DNA from: Bacteroidales bacterium UBA5833
GTDB lineage: Bacteria > Bacteroidota > Bacteroidia > Bacteroidales > Lentimicrobiaceae
Length of the DNA stretch: 14,404 nt
Direction of reading: 5' to 3'
NCBI GenBank assembly: GCA_002433025.1
Contig: DJGZ01000037.1
Coordinates: 1 to 14,404, forward strand
Shown: piece after piece, positions 7,558 to 14,307 of the stretch
Layout: each line of letters opens with the position of its first letter
Numbering within the stretch: the stretch's first letter is position 1
Position numbers and translations under genes: made by a program
The notes under the pieces: model-generated
Told to the model about the DNA's origin: nothing
Databases searched by the model: none
What the model saw: the letters and a program-made list of their open reading frames with translations, nothing else

Positions 7558-8265
7558 ATGTCAAAGCTTTATCTTGTGCCGACGCCCCTTGGAAACCTGG
7601 AAGACATGACCCTCCGGGCCATTCGCGTGCTGAAAGAAGTGCAGCTGATCCTCGCCGAAGATACCCGCAAAACCGGCTTATTGTTAAAGCACTTCGGCAT
7701 TGAAACACGCATGCAGTCGCACCACATGCACAACGAACACCGCACGGCCGAAAGCATCGCCGGCCGCATTGCCGGAGGAGAATCCGTGGCGCTTGTCACC
7801 GATGCCGGTACACCGGGGATTTCCGATCCCGGGTTCCTGCTGGTAAGAACCTGCATCGGTATGGGCATAGAAGTGGAAACCCTCCCCGGGGCCACCGCAT
7901 TTGTCCCGGCACTGGTCAACTCGGGCCTGCCCTGCGACCGCTTTTATTTTGAAGGATTTCTGCCCCATAAAAAGGGAAGGCAAACAAGAATTGCTTTCCT
8001 GGATGCTTTGGCCTGCACTTTTGTCTTGTACGAATCGCCCTTCAGGCTGGTAAAAACACTTGAACAACTGGCCGAAGTGATGGGCGGCGACCGGAGGGCC
8101 TGCGTATCCAGGGAACTCACGAAATTTTTCGAAGAAAACCGCCGCGGTTCATTGGCAGAGCTGGCAAAACACTATACGGAAAACCCTCCCAAAGGGGAAA
8201 TCGTTATTACCGTTGGTGGTAAAGATCAGGTAGATGCTGCCATAGCTGAGGAGCCGCAGGACTGA
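7558..8265 (+). CDS. rsmI: 16S rRNA cytidine-1402 2'-O-methyltransferase
   Basis: A tetrapyrrole-methylase-fold enzyme of 235 aa that uses S-adenosylmethionine to methylate the 2'-OH of C1402 (E. coli numbering) in the 16S rRNA decoding site. Diagnostic segments are LYLVPTPLGNLEDMTLRA (4-21), LAEDTRKTGLLL (32-43), VTDAGTPGISDPG (80-92), LPGATAFVPAL (109-119), FEGFLPHKKGRQ (131-142) and YESPFRL (158-164). The E. coli protein is 286 aa; this one lacks the extra C-terminal domain, as is common in Bacteroidota. The ATG at 7558 gives the expected N-terminus and lies 5 nt after the peptidase stop, so the two genes are very likely co-transcribed and perhaps translationally coupled. A terminator follows directly. 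Confidence 0.96.
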   Translation: MSKLYLVPTPLGNLEDMTLRAIRVLKEVQLILAEDTRKTGLLLKHFGIETRMQSHHMHNEHRTAESIAGRIAGGESVALVTDAGTPGISDPGFLLVRTCIGMGIEVETLPGATAFVPALVNSGLPCDRFYFEGFLPHKKGRQTRIAFLDALACTFVLYESPFRLVKTLEQLAEVMGGDRRACVSRELTKFFEENRRGSLAELAKHYTENPPKGEIVITVGGKDQVDAAIAEEPQD

Positions 8266-8275
8266 TTTTCCTTTT

Positions 8276-8304
8276 TTACCGGTTCGCGGTAACCTTTTTG
8301 TTTT
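8276..8304 (+). terminator. Terminator after rsmI
   Basis: A perfect 6-bp stem (TTACCG with CGGTAA) and 5-nt loop starts 11 nt after the rsmI stop and is followed by CCTTTTTGTTTT. The stem is short but the T-rich tail is good. It ends the run of genes that starts at 5398. Confidence 0.55.
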
Positions 8305-8332
8305 CTGTCCGTCTTAAGGTTGTTTACGTTCG

Positions 8333-8392
8333 TTTCCGGACAATTGCCCATTATTTCCGGACGTTGGTATCTCACAATTGATTTTTAATCAA
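8333..8392. promoter_or_regulatory. Paired direct repeats upstream of the TonB-like gene
   Basis: TTTCCGGAC occurs at 8333-8341 and 8354-8362, exactly 21 bp apart (two helical turns). ACAATTG occurs at 8340-8346 and 8374-8380. A perfect small dyad (TTGATT, TTT, AATCAA) follows at 8378-8392. Both repeats contain palindromic cores (TCCGGA, CAATTG). This fits a repressor or activator binding region, but no regulator is identified. Confidence 0.35.
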
Positions 8393-8460
8393 CTAATAGT
8401 CAATTTAATGCGATTTTGGCACGAAATTGGCTAAAAGACTGTTATCAAATATTCATTACG

Positions 8461-8790
8461 ATGAAAATGAACATGCAGATACCATTGGTGATGGTGGTTA
8501 GCCCGGAAGGATGCAGGTCGATGTTTGCCGCTTCGGAATACCGCAGCTTCAGGGAAGAAATCAGCAGAACCATTTTTTATCCTGATTTTGCGCGCAGGAG
8601 TTACCTTGAGGGTGTGGTGAATGTTGAACTTATGACCGACGATAACGGGAATATCGTGGTGAATGAAACCAATGCCACCCATGCCGGCTTGCTTGATTAT
8701 GTAATGGGACGCATTCATAGTCTGATGATATCTGACGATGAATCCATGGGCAAGCAGTTCAGGCTGATGCTGAAGTTTATGATGTATTGA
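8461..8790 (+). CDS. Small solitary protein resembling TonB C-terminal domain
   Basis: A 109-aa protein. Residues 39-109 (FYPDFARRSYLEGVVNVELMTDDNGNI at the start of the region, shown here as its key part YPDFAR, EGVVNVEL and DDNGNIVV) follow the pattern of the TonB/TolA C-terminal fold: Tyr-Pro-x-x-Ala-Arg, Glu-Gly, a beta strand, then a D-x-x-G-x-I/V turn. A helix with LLDYVMGRI and a last strand LMLKFMMY complete it. Unlike TonB it has no N-terminal membrane anchor, proline-rich arm or signal peptide, so it may stay in the cytoplasm. The ATG at 8461 was chosen over an in-frame TTG at 8416 that adds 15 residues. It is a single-gene unit between two terminators, with repeats upstream. Function unknown; the TonB resemblance is by eye. 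Confidence 0.75.
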   Translation: MKMNMQIPLVMVVSPEGCRSMFAASEYRSFREEISRTIFYPDFARRSYLEGVVNVELMTDDNGNIVVNETNATHAGLLDYVMGRIHSLMISDDESMGKQFRLMLKFMMY

Positions 8791-8896
8791 TGAGATAAAG
8801 GAAATGGTCCGGGCATCATCCCCACAATTTTGCCTGTGATTATAAAAACATATCCAGGATTTGTGCCGGATATGGAATTTTTTCAGTGTGTGTGTG

Positions 8897-8925
8897 AAAG
8901 CCCGGGTCTCCGGGCTTTTTGTTTG
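8897..8925 (+). terminator. Strong intrinsic terminator
   Basis: AAAGCCCGG and CCGGGCTTT form a perfect 9-bp stem with a 4-nt loop (GTCT), followed by TTTTTGTTT overlapping and extending the right arm. It lies 106 nt after the TonB-like gene and isolates that gene from the Nudix gene. Confidence 0.85.
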
Positions 8926-8941
8926 AAAAGAATTATGGATA

Positions 8942-8973
8942 ACCGTTGTGAGGCAGTTCCCTCGGCAAACGGT
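8942..8973. other. Interrupted dyad upstream of the Nudix gene
   Basis: ACCGTT (8942-8947) pairs with AACGGT (8968-8973), and inside it GAGG (8950-8953) pairs with CCTC (8960-8963). That gives 10 bp around small internal loops, 55 nt before the Nudix ATG. It could be an operator or, if transcribed, a leader hairpin. There is no T-run after it. Confidence 0.3.
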
Positions 8974-9028
8974 CTGATCAAAGAGCCGCTGTGTATCTGA
9001 TTTCAGTTTAATTTAGCAATAAAAAACC

Positions 9029-9472
9029 ATGTTTACCTACCCTTATCCCCGTCCGGCCGTTACCGTTGATGCCATTGTATTCCGAAAGGGTAAAACAACT
9101 CCTGAAGTGCTGCTGATCCGCCGGGGGCATTCCCCGTTTGAAGGGATGTGGGCGGCGCCGGGAGGTTTTCTGGATATGGATGAAACGCCCGAAGCAGCGG
9201 TGGTCAGGGAATTGCAGGAAGAAACGGGCATCAGCGGTGTGGCGCTCTTTCAGGTTCACACCTATGGCGCCCTGAACCGCGATCCCCGTCACCGGACAAT
9301 CTCCATTGCCTATGCGGGCATGCTCAGTGATGCGGGCGCGCAGGCAAAAGCAGGCGATGATGCGGCTGTCGCGGAATGGCATCCGGTCGGTCAGCTTCCG
9401 CCCCTGGCTTTCGATCACGACAAAATAGTGGAAGACGCGATTGCCTTTGCCCGTGAAAGGGGATGGTTTTAG
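9029..9472 (+). CDS. Nudix hydrolase
   Basis: A 147-aa hydrolase of nucleoside diphosphates linked to another moiety, acting in the cytoplasm with Mg2+. The Nudix box matches the consensus at every fixed position: Gly46, Glu52, Arg60-Glu61, Glu64-Glu65 and Gly67 in the segment GFLDMDETPEAAVVRE onward (46-68). The start PYPRPAVTVDAIVF (5-18) and the GALNRDPRHRTISIAY segment (80-95) are typical of the ADP-ribose pyrophosphatase / NrtR-like branch, where an RDPR motif follows the core. It lacks a C-terminal winged helix, so it is an enzyme and not an NrtR regulator. ADP-ribose or a related NAD metabolite is a reasonable guess, not proof. It converges on elbB with 7 nt between the stops and no visible terminator. 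Confidence 0.93.
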   Translation: MFTYPYPRPAVTVDAIVFRKGKTTPEVLLIRRGHSPFEGMWAAPGGFLDMDETPEAAVVRELQEETGISGVALFQVHTYGALNRDPRHRTISIAYAGMLSDAGAQAKAGDDAAVAEWHPVGQLPPLAFDHDKIVEDAIAFARERGWF

Positions 9473-9479
9473 GTTCTCC

Positions 9480-10130
9480 TTACTTTAGCTCGGCAAGTAT
9501 GGCTTTTACGATATTTTCGGCCCCGTTGGCAATATCCACAATGCTGGCATCGAGCATATAGCAGGGGGTGGTAAACACCGGGCGGTGCGGGTCGCGTACC
9601 ACTTCTCCGTGGCCGGTATTCACGTGTGTGGCTCCGGCCTTTTCAACGCCGGCGGCGGTTGCAGGATCATCGCCTATGGTAATTTCGACGTTACCAAGCA
9701 CTTTAGCAAGTAAAACCGGCGAAATGCACAGGGCGCCGATGGGTTTCTTCAGCGATGTCATTTCCCGTATCACTTTTTCCACATCGGGGTTTACCTTGCA
9801 GGCGGGGCCGTCGAAAGCCCAGGTGCAGAGGTTTTTGGCCACCCCGAATCCCCCCGGGAAAAGCAGGGCGTCAAATTCCCTGACATTGAGCTGTTTCAGG
9901 TCCCTGATTTTTCCGCGGGCAATACGGGCGGCTTCCACCAGCACATTGCGGGTTTCGTTCATTTCTTTCCCGGTAAGATGATTGATCACATGGTGCTGGG
10001 GAATGTCAGGTGCAAATATTTCATAATCAGCGCCAAGCTTTTTTATGGCCAGCAGGCTTAGGGTGGCTTCGTGAATCTCGGCGCCGTCGAAGACGCCATT
10101 TCCGGCAAGGACTACGGCAAATTTTTTCAT
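9480..10130 (-). CDS. elbB: ElbB-type DJ-1/PfpI-like protein
   Basis: A 216-aa cytoplasmic protein of the class I glutamine-amidotransferase-like superfamily, close to E. coli ElbB (about 217 aa), which has reported glyoxalase activity and was linked to isoprenoid synthesis. Landmarks are VFDGAEIHEATLSLLAI (13-29), FAPD (39-42), VINHLTGKEMNETRNVLVEAARI (starting at 48), FPGGFGVAKNL (91-101) and the nucleophile elbow GALCISPVL (132-140) with Cys135. The N-terminal glycine loop reads AGNGVFDG, where E. coli ElbB, from memory, has SGCGVYDG, so a Cys is replaced by Asn11. Cys101, Cys111 and Cys190 are also present. The physiological substrate of the family is unsettled. It converges on the Nudix gene; a gap of 513 nt lies upstream. 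Confidence 0.92.
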   Translation of the reverse strand: MKKFAVVLAGNGVFDGAEIHEATLSLLAIKKLGADYEIFAPDIPQHHVINHLTGKEMNETRNVLVEAARIARGKIRDLKQLNVREFDALLFPGGFGVAKNLCTWAFDGPACKVNPDVEKVIREMTSLKKPIGALCISPVLLAKVLGNVEITIGDDPATAAGVEKAGATHVNTGHGEVVRDPHRPVFTTPCYMLDASIVDIANGAENIVKAILAELK

Positions 10131-10643
10131 GTTACAATGGGTTTATGATGTACAACAATGATCGTATGTGTAAGGTTGAAAACCCTTTCCGTGAAGCGGG
10201 ATTCCCGGGCCGGGTCAGGGGTTATTCAAATTCAAAAATAAGCATTCCGGATGAAATTACCGGTATATCAGGGATGGTTTGTAAAAATGATTAACAGGTT
10301 TTTAGCCACGAATGCACGAATATACAGATACTTAAATACTCGACAACCCCAATGCGACTAAAAACCAACCAATACAAACAAAAGCAATATTGCCCGGTTA
10401 AGCAGGAATCTGGTTTACCAGGCTCCGGATAAGTTGTAATAGCAATCAACATCCCACGCTCATCCTGATCTCCACGAACAGGGGTTAGAATTCTTTCATG
10501 TGCCCCGATCCTTAAGCAATCGGGACTACCGGGATAATGGCTCAGGATATTCAATAGGATAACAATTGAAGACCGGGATATGAAAGAATATAAACATCAA
10601 TATCCGGCAGGAATCCTTAACTTTATCCCATAATTCAGGCAGT
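10131..10643. other. Intergenic gap with degenerate repeats, no convincing gene
   Basis: This 513-nt stretch lies between the divergent elbB and SRAP genes. It holds CACGAAT twice (10307-10313 and 10315-10321), in a context (AGCCACGAATGCACGAAT) I recall from dispersed intergenic repeats in environmental bacteria. It also holds a 6-bp hairpin CCCGAT/ATCGGG (10504-10524) and a long dyad, CCGGGATAT (10573-10581) with ATATCCGG (10600-10607), about 40 nt before the SRAP ATG. TAACTTTA at 10618-10625 is a one-mismatch -7 box for that gene. An 87-codon minus-strand frame (10291-10554) has no gene-like features. The promoters of both flanking genes must lie here. The rest looks like decayed sequence. 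Confidence 0.5.
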
Positions 10644-11327
10644 ATGTGCGGCAGGTTTTCACTTACCACCGAAGAGCAGCGGCTCAATGAATTCTTCCGC
10701 CTGGCGGGAGGGGAGGAACCCTATGTGCCCCGCTACAACGGGGCGCCTACACAGAACCTTGCGGTGATAACCGGCGATGAACCTTCAAAACTCCGCTATT
10801 TCAGGTGGGGACTGATCCCCTTTTGGGCGAAAGAGTTGCCCCGCAGCAGTCCGGTGATCAATGCCAGGGCAGAAAGCCTGGGTGAAAAGCCCATGTTCCG
10901 CAGGTTGATTGCCGGGCAACGTTGCCTGGTCCCTGCCGATGGTTTTTACGAATGGGTGAGGGCCGGGAAAAAGCAGCCTTACCGTTTTGTGATGGCCGAC
11001 GGCTCGCCTTTTGCCATGGCCGGCCTGTGGGATGCCTGGAAAAGTCCGGAAGGTAGCGTTATCCGATCCTTTACCATCATTACCACCGAAGCCAATAGAC
11101 TGATGGAGCCCATACATGACCGTATGCCCGTAATCCTGGAAAAGGAACATCATGAGGCCTGGATGGGCGAAAAGGATCAAGAACTGTTGCAAAAACTAAT
11201 GCGGCCCCTGCCTGACAATAAAATGCAGGTTTATAAGGTTTCGGACCTCGTAAATAAGGTCTCCGCCGATGGGCCTGAACTGATCCGGCCACTGGCAGAA
11301 ACGGATCTGTTTTCTGCAGATTATTGA
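10644..11327 (+). CDS. SRAP-family abasic-site processing protein (YedK/HMCES-like)
   Basis: A 227-aa SOS response-associated peptidase (SRAP) family protein. Family members form a thiazolidine crosslink between Cys2 and abasic sites in single-stranded DNA, shielding them during replication. The start is fixed by the obligatory MCGRF, in which Met1 is removed to expose Cys2. Conserved active-site residues are Asn73 in VINARAES (71-78), Glu103 in DGFYEW (99-104) and His158 in PIHDRMPVIL (156-165). YNGAPTQ (31-37) and RWGLIPFW (54-61) also match. The length is close to E. coli YedK (222 aa). Weak promoter-like sequence precedes it. The glycosyltransferase gene starts 13 nt after its stop, so the two probably share a transcript although their roles look unrelated. 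Confidence 0.95.
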   Translation: MCGRFSLTTEEQRLNEFFRLAGGEEPYVPRYNGAPTQNLAVITGDEPSKLRYFRWGLIPFWAKELPRSSPVINARAESLGEKPMFRRLIAGQRCLVPADGFYEWVRAGKKQPYRFVMADGSPFAMAGLWDAWKSPEGSVIRSFTIITTEANRLMEPIHDRMPVILEKEHHEAWMGEKDQELLQKLMRPLPDNKMQVYKVSDLVNKVSADGPELIRPLAETDLFSADY

Positions 11328-11340
11328 AGTTGTATAACGC

Positions 11341-12843
11341 ATGGAAAACCTTATTCCCGGAATAATCACGGTGGTTCTTTGCCTTGCGGGATATTTCCAA
11401 TCGTGGAGATATCAGGCAAAGGATAACTACCACCTGGCAGTCTGGCTGCTGCTGATTGCAGGATTGTTGCTGCGGATTTACACTTCCACTGATTTTTTTC
11501 TGCATTATTGGGACGAGCGGTATCACGCGCTGGTGGCCAAAAACCTGATAAACCACCCGTTCAGGCCCACCCTGTACGATACCCCACTGCTGCCTTACGA
11601 TTACTTTAACTGGCCGGGCAATCATATCTGGCTGCACAAGCAACCCATGGCCCTGTGGCTGATGGCCGGCAGCATGAAACTGTTCGGGATCAATGAGATC
11701 GCCCTGCGGCTTCCGTCCATCCTGATGTCCACCGCCGGAATCTGGATGATGTGGTTTACAGGAAAATATTTTGCCGGTAAAAAAGCAGGCTTTCTGGCGG
11801 CATTTTTCTTTTCGGTAAACGGACTGATCATTGAACTTGCAGGAGGCAGGGTGGCTACTGACCACATTGACATTGCATTTCTGTTTTTCATCGGACTGGT
11901 TGTTGTGCTATCGATAGCCTTTGCACAAAGCAGAAATCCCCTGTTTAACATCCTGGCCGGCATGGCCCTGGGAGCGGCCATATTGTCGAAATACCTGCCG
12001 GCCCTGATTGTCCTCCCGCTCTGGCTGCTGATCGTTTACGATTCCGGAAATTTCAGGTTAAATGCCATCGTGTTTCAGTTTCTCATCTTCACAGGCATTG
12101 CTGCGTTGTTTTTTCTCCCCTGGCAGATCTATATCTTCCGGGCATTTCCGGCGGAAGCGGCCTGGGAATCGCAGATGAATTTCAGGCACCTTACGGAAGT
12201 GATTGAAGAGCGTACCGGACCATTTTACTACTTTGCAGATAAAATCAGGATCAATTACGGTGAGCTGGTTTATCTGCCCCTGCTCTGGTTTTTGTGGAAA
12301 ACCATCCGGAATCCGTATAATTTAAAGATGCTGGCAGTAAGCATCTGGTTTCTGATACCGTTTTTGTTTTTTTCGCTTGCGCGGACAAAGATGCAGGGGT
12401 ATATGCTTTTTACGGCTCCGGCATTGTTTATCATGACGGCGGTTTTCTGGGTGATGTTGTCGGAGATAAAAACGCGGAGTTGGTACCGGCACGTCCTGAA
12501 TGTATTGCTTGTCCTGCTTATATTGCTTCCCGTAAGGTATTCGCTGGAGCGGGCCAAACCGTTTCAGATCAGCGACAGGAATCCGGAATGGGTGAAAGGG
12601 TTGCGCGCCTTAAACCGGGAAGCGCCGGAGAAAGGGGTGCTGCTCAATTACGCGAATCCTGTTGAAGCCATGTTCTATACCAACCTGACAGCCTACGCGG
12701 AAATTCCCGGTGAAGCAACTGTAAGGGAGCTGCTGGATCAGGGATACACCGTGATTGTGAACGACAAGGGCGATATACCATACGGCATCGCTACGCTTAA
12801 AGGGATCCGGCTTAAAAAACTGGCTGAAGCGCCGGCGCCATGA
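11341..12843 (+). CDS. GT39/ArnT-like membrane glycosyltransferase
   Basis: A 500-aa polytopic membrane protein of the GT-C fold (protein O-mannosyltransferase/ArnT-like, GT39/GT83 type). Such enzymes move a sugar from a polyprenyl-phosphate carrier to lipid, glycan or protein on the periplasmic face. The first membrane helix spans about residues 3-19, the second 32-48, and the acidic loop motif WDERYHALVAKNL (57-69) with Asp58-Glu59 follows, as in ArnT and PMT. HIWLHKQPMALWLMAGS (95-111) carries the HKxP motif, and GINEIALRLPS (116-126) is the next family signature. About ten more hydrophobic helices lie between 127 and 405; residues 410-500 form a soluble C-terminal tail. Full length for the family. 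It is 13 nt after the SRAP gene. The sugar and acceptor cannot be read from the sequence. Confidence 0.88.
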   Translation: MENLIPGIITVVLCLAGYFQSWRYQAKDNYHLAVWLLLIAGLLLRIYTSTDFFLHYWDERYHALVAKNLINHPFRPTLYDTPLLPYDYFNWPGNHIWLHKQPMALWLMAGSMKLFGINEIALRLPSILMSTAGIWMMWFTGKYFAGKKAGFLAAFFFSVNGLIIELAGGRVATDHIDIAFLFFIGLVVVLSIAFAQSRNPLFNILAGMALGAAILSKYLPALIVLPLWLLIVYDSGNFRLNAIVFQFLIFTGIAALFFLPWQIYIFRAFPAEAAWESQMNFRHLTEVIEERTGPFYYFADKIRINYGELVYLPLLWFLWKTIRNPYNLKMLAVSIWFLIPFLFFSLARTKMQGYMLFTAPALFIMTAVFWVMLSEIKTRSWYRHVLNVLLVLLILLPVRYSLERAKPFQISDRNPEWVKGLRALNREAPEKGVLLNYANPVEAMFYTNLTAYAEIPGEATVRELLDQGYTVIVNDKGDIPYGIATLKGIRLKKLAEAPAP

Positions 12844-12953
12844 GACATTTTGGCTATCTTAGCTTCTGTTTTGCGGCCATTCCGGAAGCCGGGAAAATAT
12901 AACGGAAATTGCGGCACAGCTTTTGCGCGATTTCATCATCAAGTCTTTTTGTT

Positions 12954-13484
12954 ATGAGGAGAACCCGTTCACTGATAATACTGTCGCTTATATTTGTTTT
13001 GCTTTGGTCGTGCAAAAAGTACGAGGAATACCCCCCCGAGCCGCAGATTGAGTTCCTGGATTTTGTGCTGCTGCGCGATGCCCAGGGCATTGATCAGCGC
13101 GGGGTGCTGCGGTTTTCATTTACCGACGGCGACGGCAACATCGGCCTGTACGACAACGACACCCTGCCTCCTTATGATTATAACCTGTTCGTCAGGTACT
13201 TCGAAAGGAAGAACGGTAGCTTTCAGGAAGTTTTTCTGGTGACCCCGCGGTACATCAACGACACCACCATTGTTTACGATACGGCCACCTTCAACGGGCG
13301 CATCCCCATCCTGACCCCGGCCGGGAAAAACAAAGCCATCAGCGGCGAGATTGAAGACACCCTCTTTGTAAACAATCCGCTGTCAGCCTTCGACACCATT
13401 ATGTTTGAGGTGTTTATCAGGGACCGCGACCTGAATGAAAGCAATGTGATACAAACCCCGCCCATCGTGGTGAAAAAGCAGTAA
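12954..13484 (+). CDS. Bacteroidota lipoprotein of unknown function
   Basis: A 176-aa lipoprotein. The ATG at 12954 gives MRRTRS, a hydrophobic stretch and lipobox LLWSC, with lipidation at Cys20. An upstream TTG at 12909 would push the signal inward and was rejected. The residues after Cys (KKYEEYPPEP) carry K and E as in some Bacteroidota surface-export signals, but do not match a published consensus exactly, so the facing of the lipoprotein is open. The mature part looks mostly beta-stranded. FSFTDGDGNIGLYDNDTLPP (55-74) is an acidic loop similar to calcium-binding loops, and FEVFIRDRDLNESN (151-164) is a second acidic turn near the C-terminus. I recognise no enzyme motif. It follows the glycosyltransferase after 110 nt and precedes the DUF218 gene by 27 nt, so it probably pairs with the latter. 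Confidence 0.85.
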   Translation: MRRTRSLIILSLIFVLLWSCKKYEEYPPEPQIEFLDFVLLRDAQGIDQRGVLRFSFTDGDGNIGLYDNDTLPPYDYNLFVRYFERKNGSFQEVFLVTPRYINDTTIVYDTATFNGRIPILTPAGKNKAISGEIEDTLFVNNPLSAFDTIMFEVFIRDRDLNESNVIQTPPIVVKKQ

Positions 13485-13511
13485 ATCCACGAAACCTCCG
13501 GATTGCAGCCC

Positions 13512-14231
13512 ATGAAGAAACGAACCGGCTTTTTCAGAAGATTGATCAGGATTTTGCTGCCGGCCGGTGGCGTCTCGTTTTTGCTGCTTATAGTCCTTGC
13601 CTTTACCACCCTGCCGTTTCATGCCTATTACCGTCTGGCCACCAAAGGCAGCAGGATGAGTGAAAAACCGGCAACCATTGTAATGCTGGCCGGCGCCGGT
13701 ATCCCCAGCGAAAACGGGCTGATCAGGGCATGGTACACGGCCTGGCTGGCAAAAGAATGTCCGGAGGCAAAGGTGATTGTAGCTGCGCCCGGCAAGCTGA
13801 ACGACAGCACCGGCGATCCGCTTTCCATTGCCGGGGAGCTGATCCTCAGGGGTGTGAAGGAGGGAATTATCCTGTACGAAACCGAAGGGAAAAACACCCG
13901 TGGACAGGCCAGCAACATTGCCGCCATGATCCCTGCATCAGAACATAACCTTCCAATTGCCATCGTAACCTCGCCAGAACATATCCGCAGGGCGGTGCTT
14001 AGTTTCCGCAAAGCCGGATTTACCAACGTCAGCGGCTTCCCGGCCTTTGAATCCTCCCTCGAAGCCGACCTGGTTTTCGACGACAGGGACCTGAAGGGAA
14101 ACCGCCTGGCGCCCCCCATAGGCGAAAACCTGCAGTTCCGGTACCAGTTCTGGAACCACCTGAAATATGAGGTGATCGTGCTCAGGGAGTATTTTGCATT
14201 GGCTTACTATAAACTCAGGGGGTGGATATAG
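13512..14231 (+). CDS. Membrane-anchored DUF218 (YdcF/SanA-like) protein
   Basis: A 239-aa protein of the DUF218 family (YdcF, ElyC, SanA), whose members take part in envelope and peptidoglycan-precursor homeostasis; their chemistry is not settled. A single N-terminal membrane helix (about 13-34) follows a basic stretch MKKRTGFFRR. The Rossmann-like domain begins at ATIVMLAGAG (54-63), continues with EAKVIVAAPG (85-94), and carries the family signatures ILRGVKEGIILYETEGKNTR (111-130) and IAIVTSPEHIRRA (149-161), as in YdcF (VTS..H..RA). Orientation suggests the domain is periplasmic. The ATG at 13512 was chosen over a TTG at 13503 that adds three residues. It lies 27 nt after the lipoprotein stop. 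The usual glycine-rich first loop is shortened here to AGAG. Confidence 0.88.
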   Translation: MKKRTGFFRRLIRILLPAGGVSFLLLIVLAFTTLPFHAYYRLATKGSRMSEKPATIVMLAGAGIPSENGLIRAWYTAWLAKECPEAKVIVAAPGKLNDSTGDPLSIAGELILRGVKEGIILYETEGKNTRGQASNIAAMIPASEHNLPIAIVTSPEHIRRAVLSFRKAGFTNVSGFPAFESSLEADLVFDDRDLKGNRLAPPIGENLQFRYQFWNHLKYEVIVLREYFALAYYKLRGWI

Positions 14232-14287
14232 CCGGTGAAGCCCTGTTAAGACACATTCAGGGAATGTATAATGCATAAATATTTACC

Positions 14288-14307
14288 GAACCGCCACAGG
14301 GCGGTTC
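14288..14307 (+). terminator. Hairpin after the DUF218 gene
   Basis: GAACCGCC and GGCGGTTC form a perfect 8-bp stem with a 4-nt loop (ACAG), 56 nt after the DUF218 stop. The following ATATGTTT is only moderately T-rich, so it may end the transcript weakly or be a terminator acting in both directions. Confidence 0.5.

Noticed and set aside
8935..9000. 21-codon frame starting ATGGATAACCGT before the Nudix gene
   Set aside because: It overlaps the dyad at 8942-8973, has no recognisable peptide features, and a frame of this length is expected by chance.
10291..10554. 87-codon minus-strand frame in the elbB/SRAP gap
   Set aside because: No domain, no good start context, odd composition rich in Cys and Pro, and it overlaps repeat-like sequence.
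11080..11865. 261-codon minus-strand frame across the SRAP/glycosyltransferase junction
   Set aside because: It runs antisense through two well-supported genes and reads as low-quality His/Gln-rich sequence.
12854..13090. 78-codon minus-strand frame over the lipoprotein start
   Set aside because: It is antisense to a clear signal peptide and lipobox and has no features of its own.
13628..14119. 163-codon minus-strand frame opposite the DUF218 gene
   Set aside because: The plus frame carries the family signatures; the antisense frame is composition-driven and has no motif.
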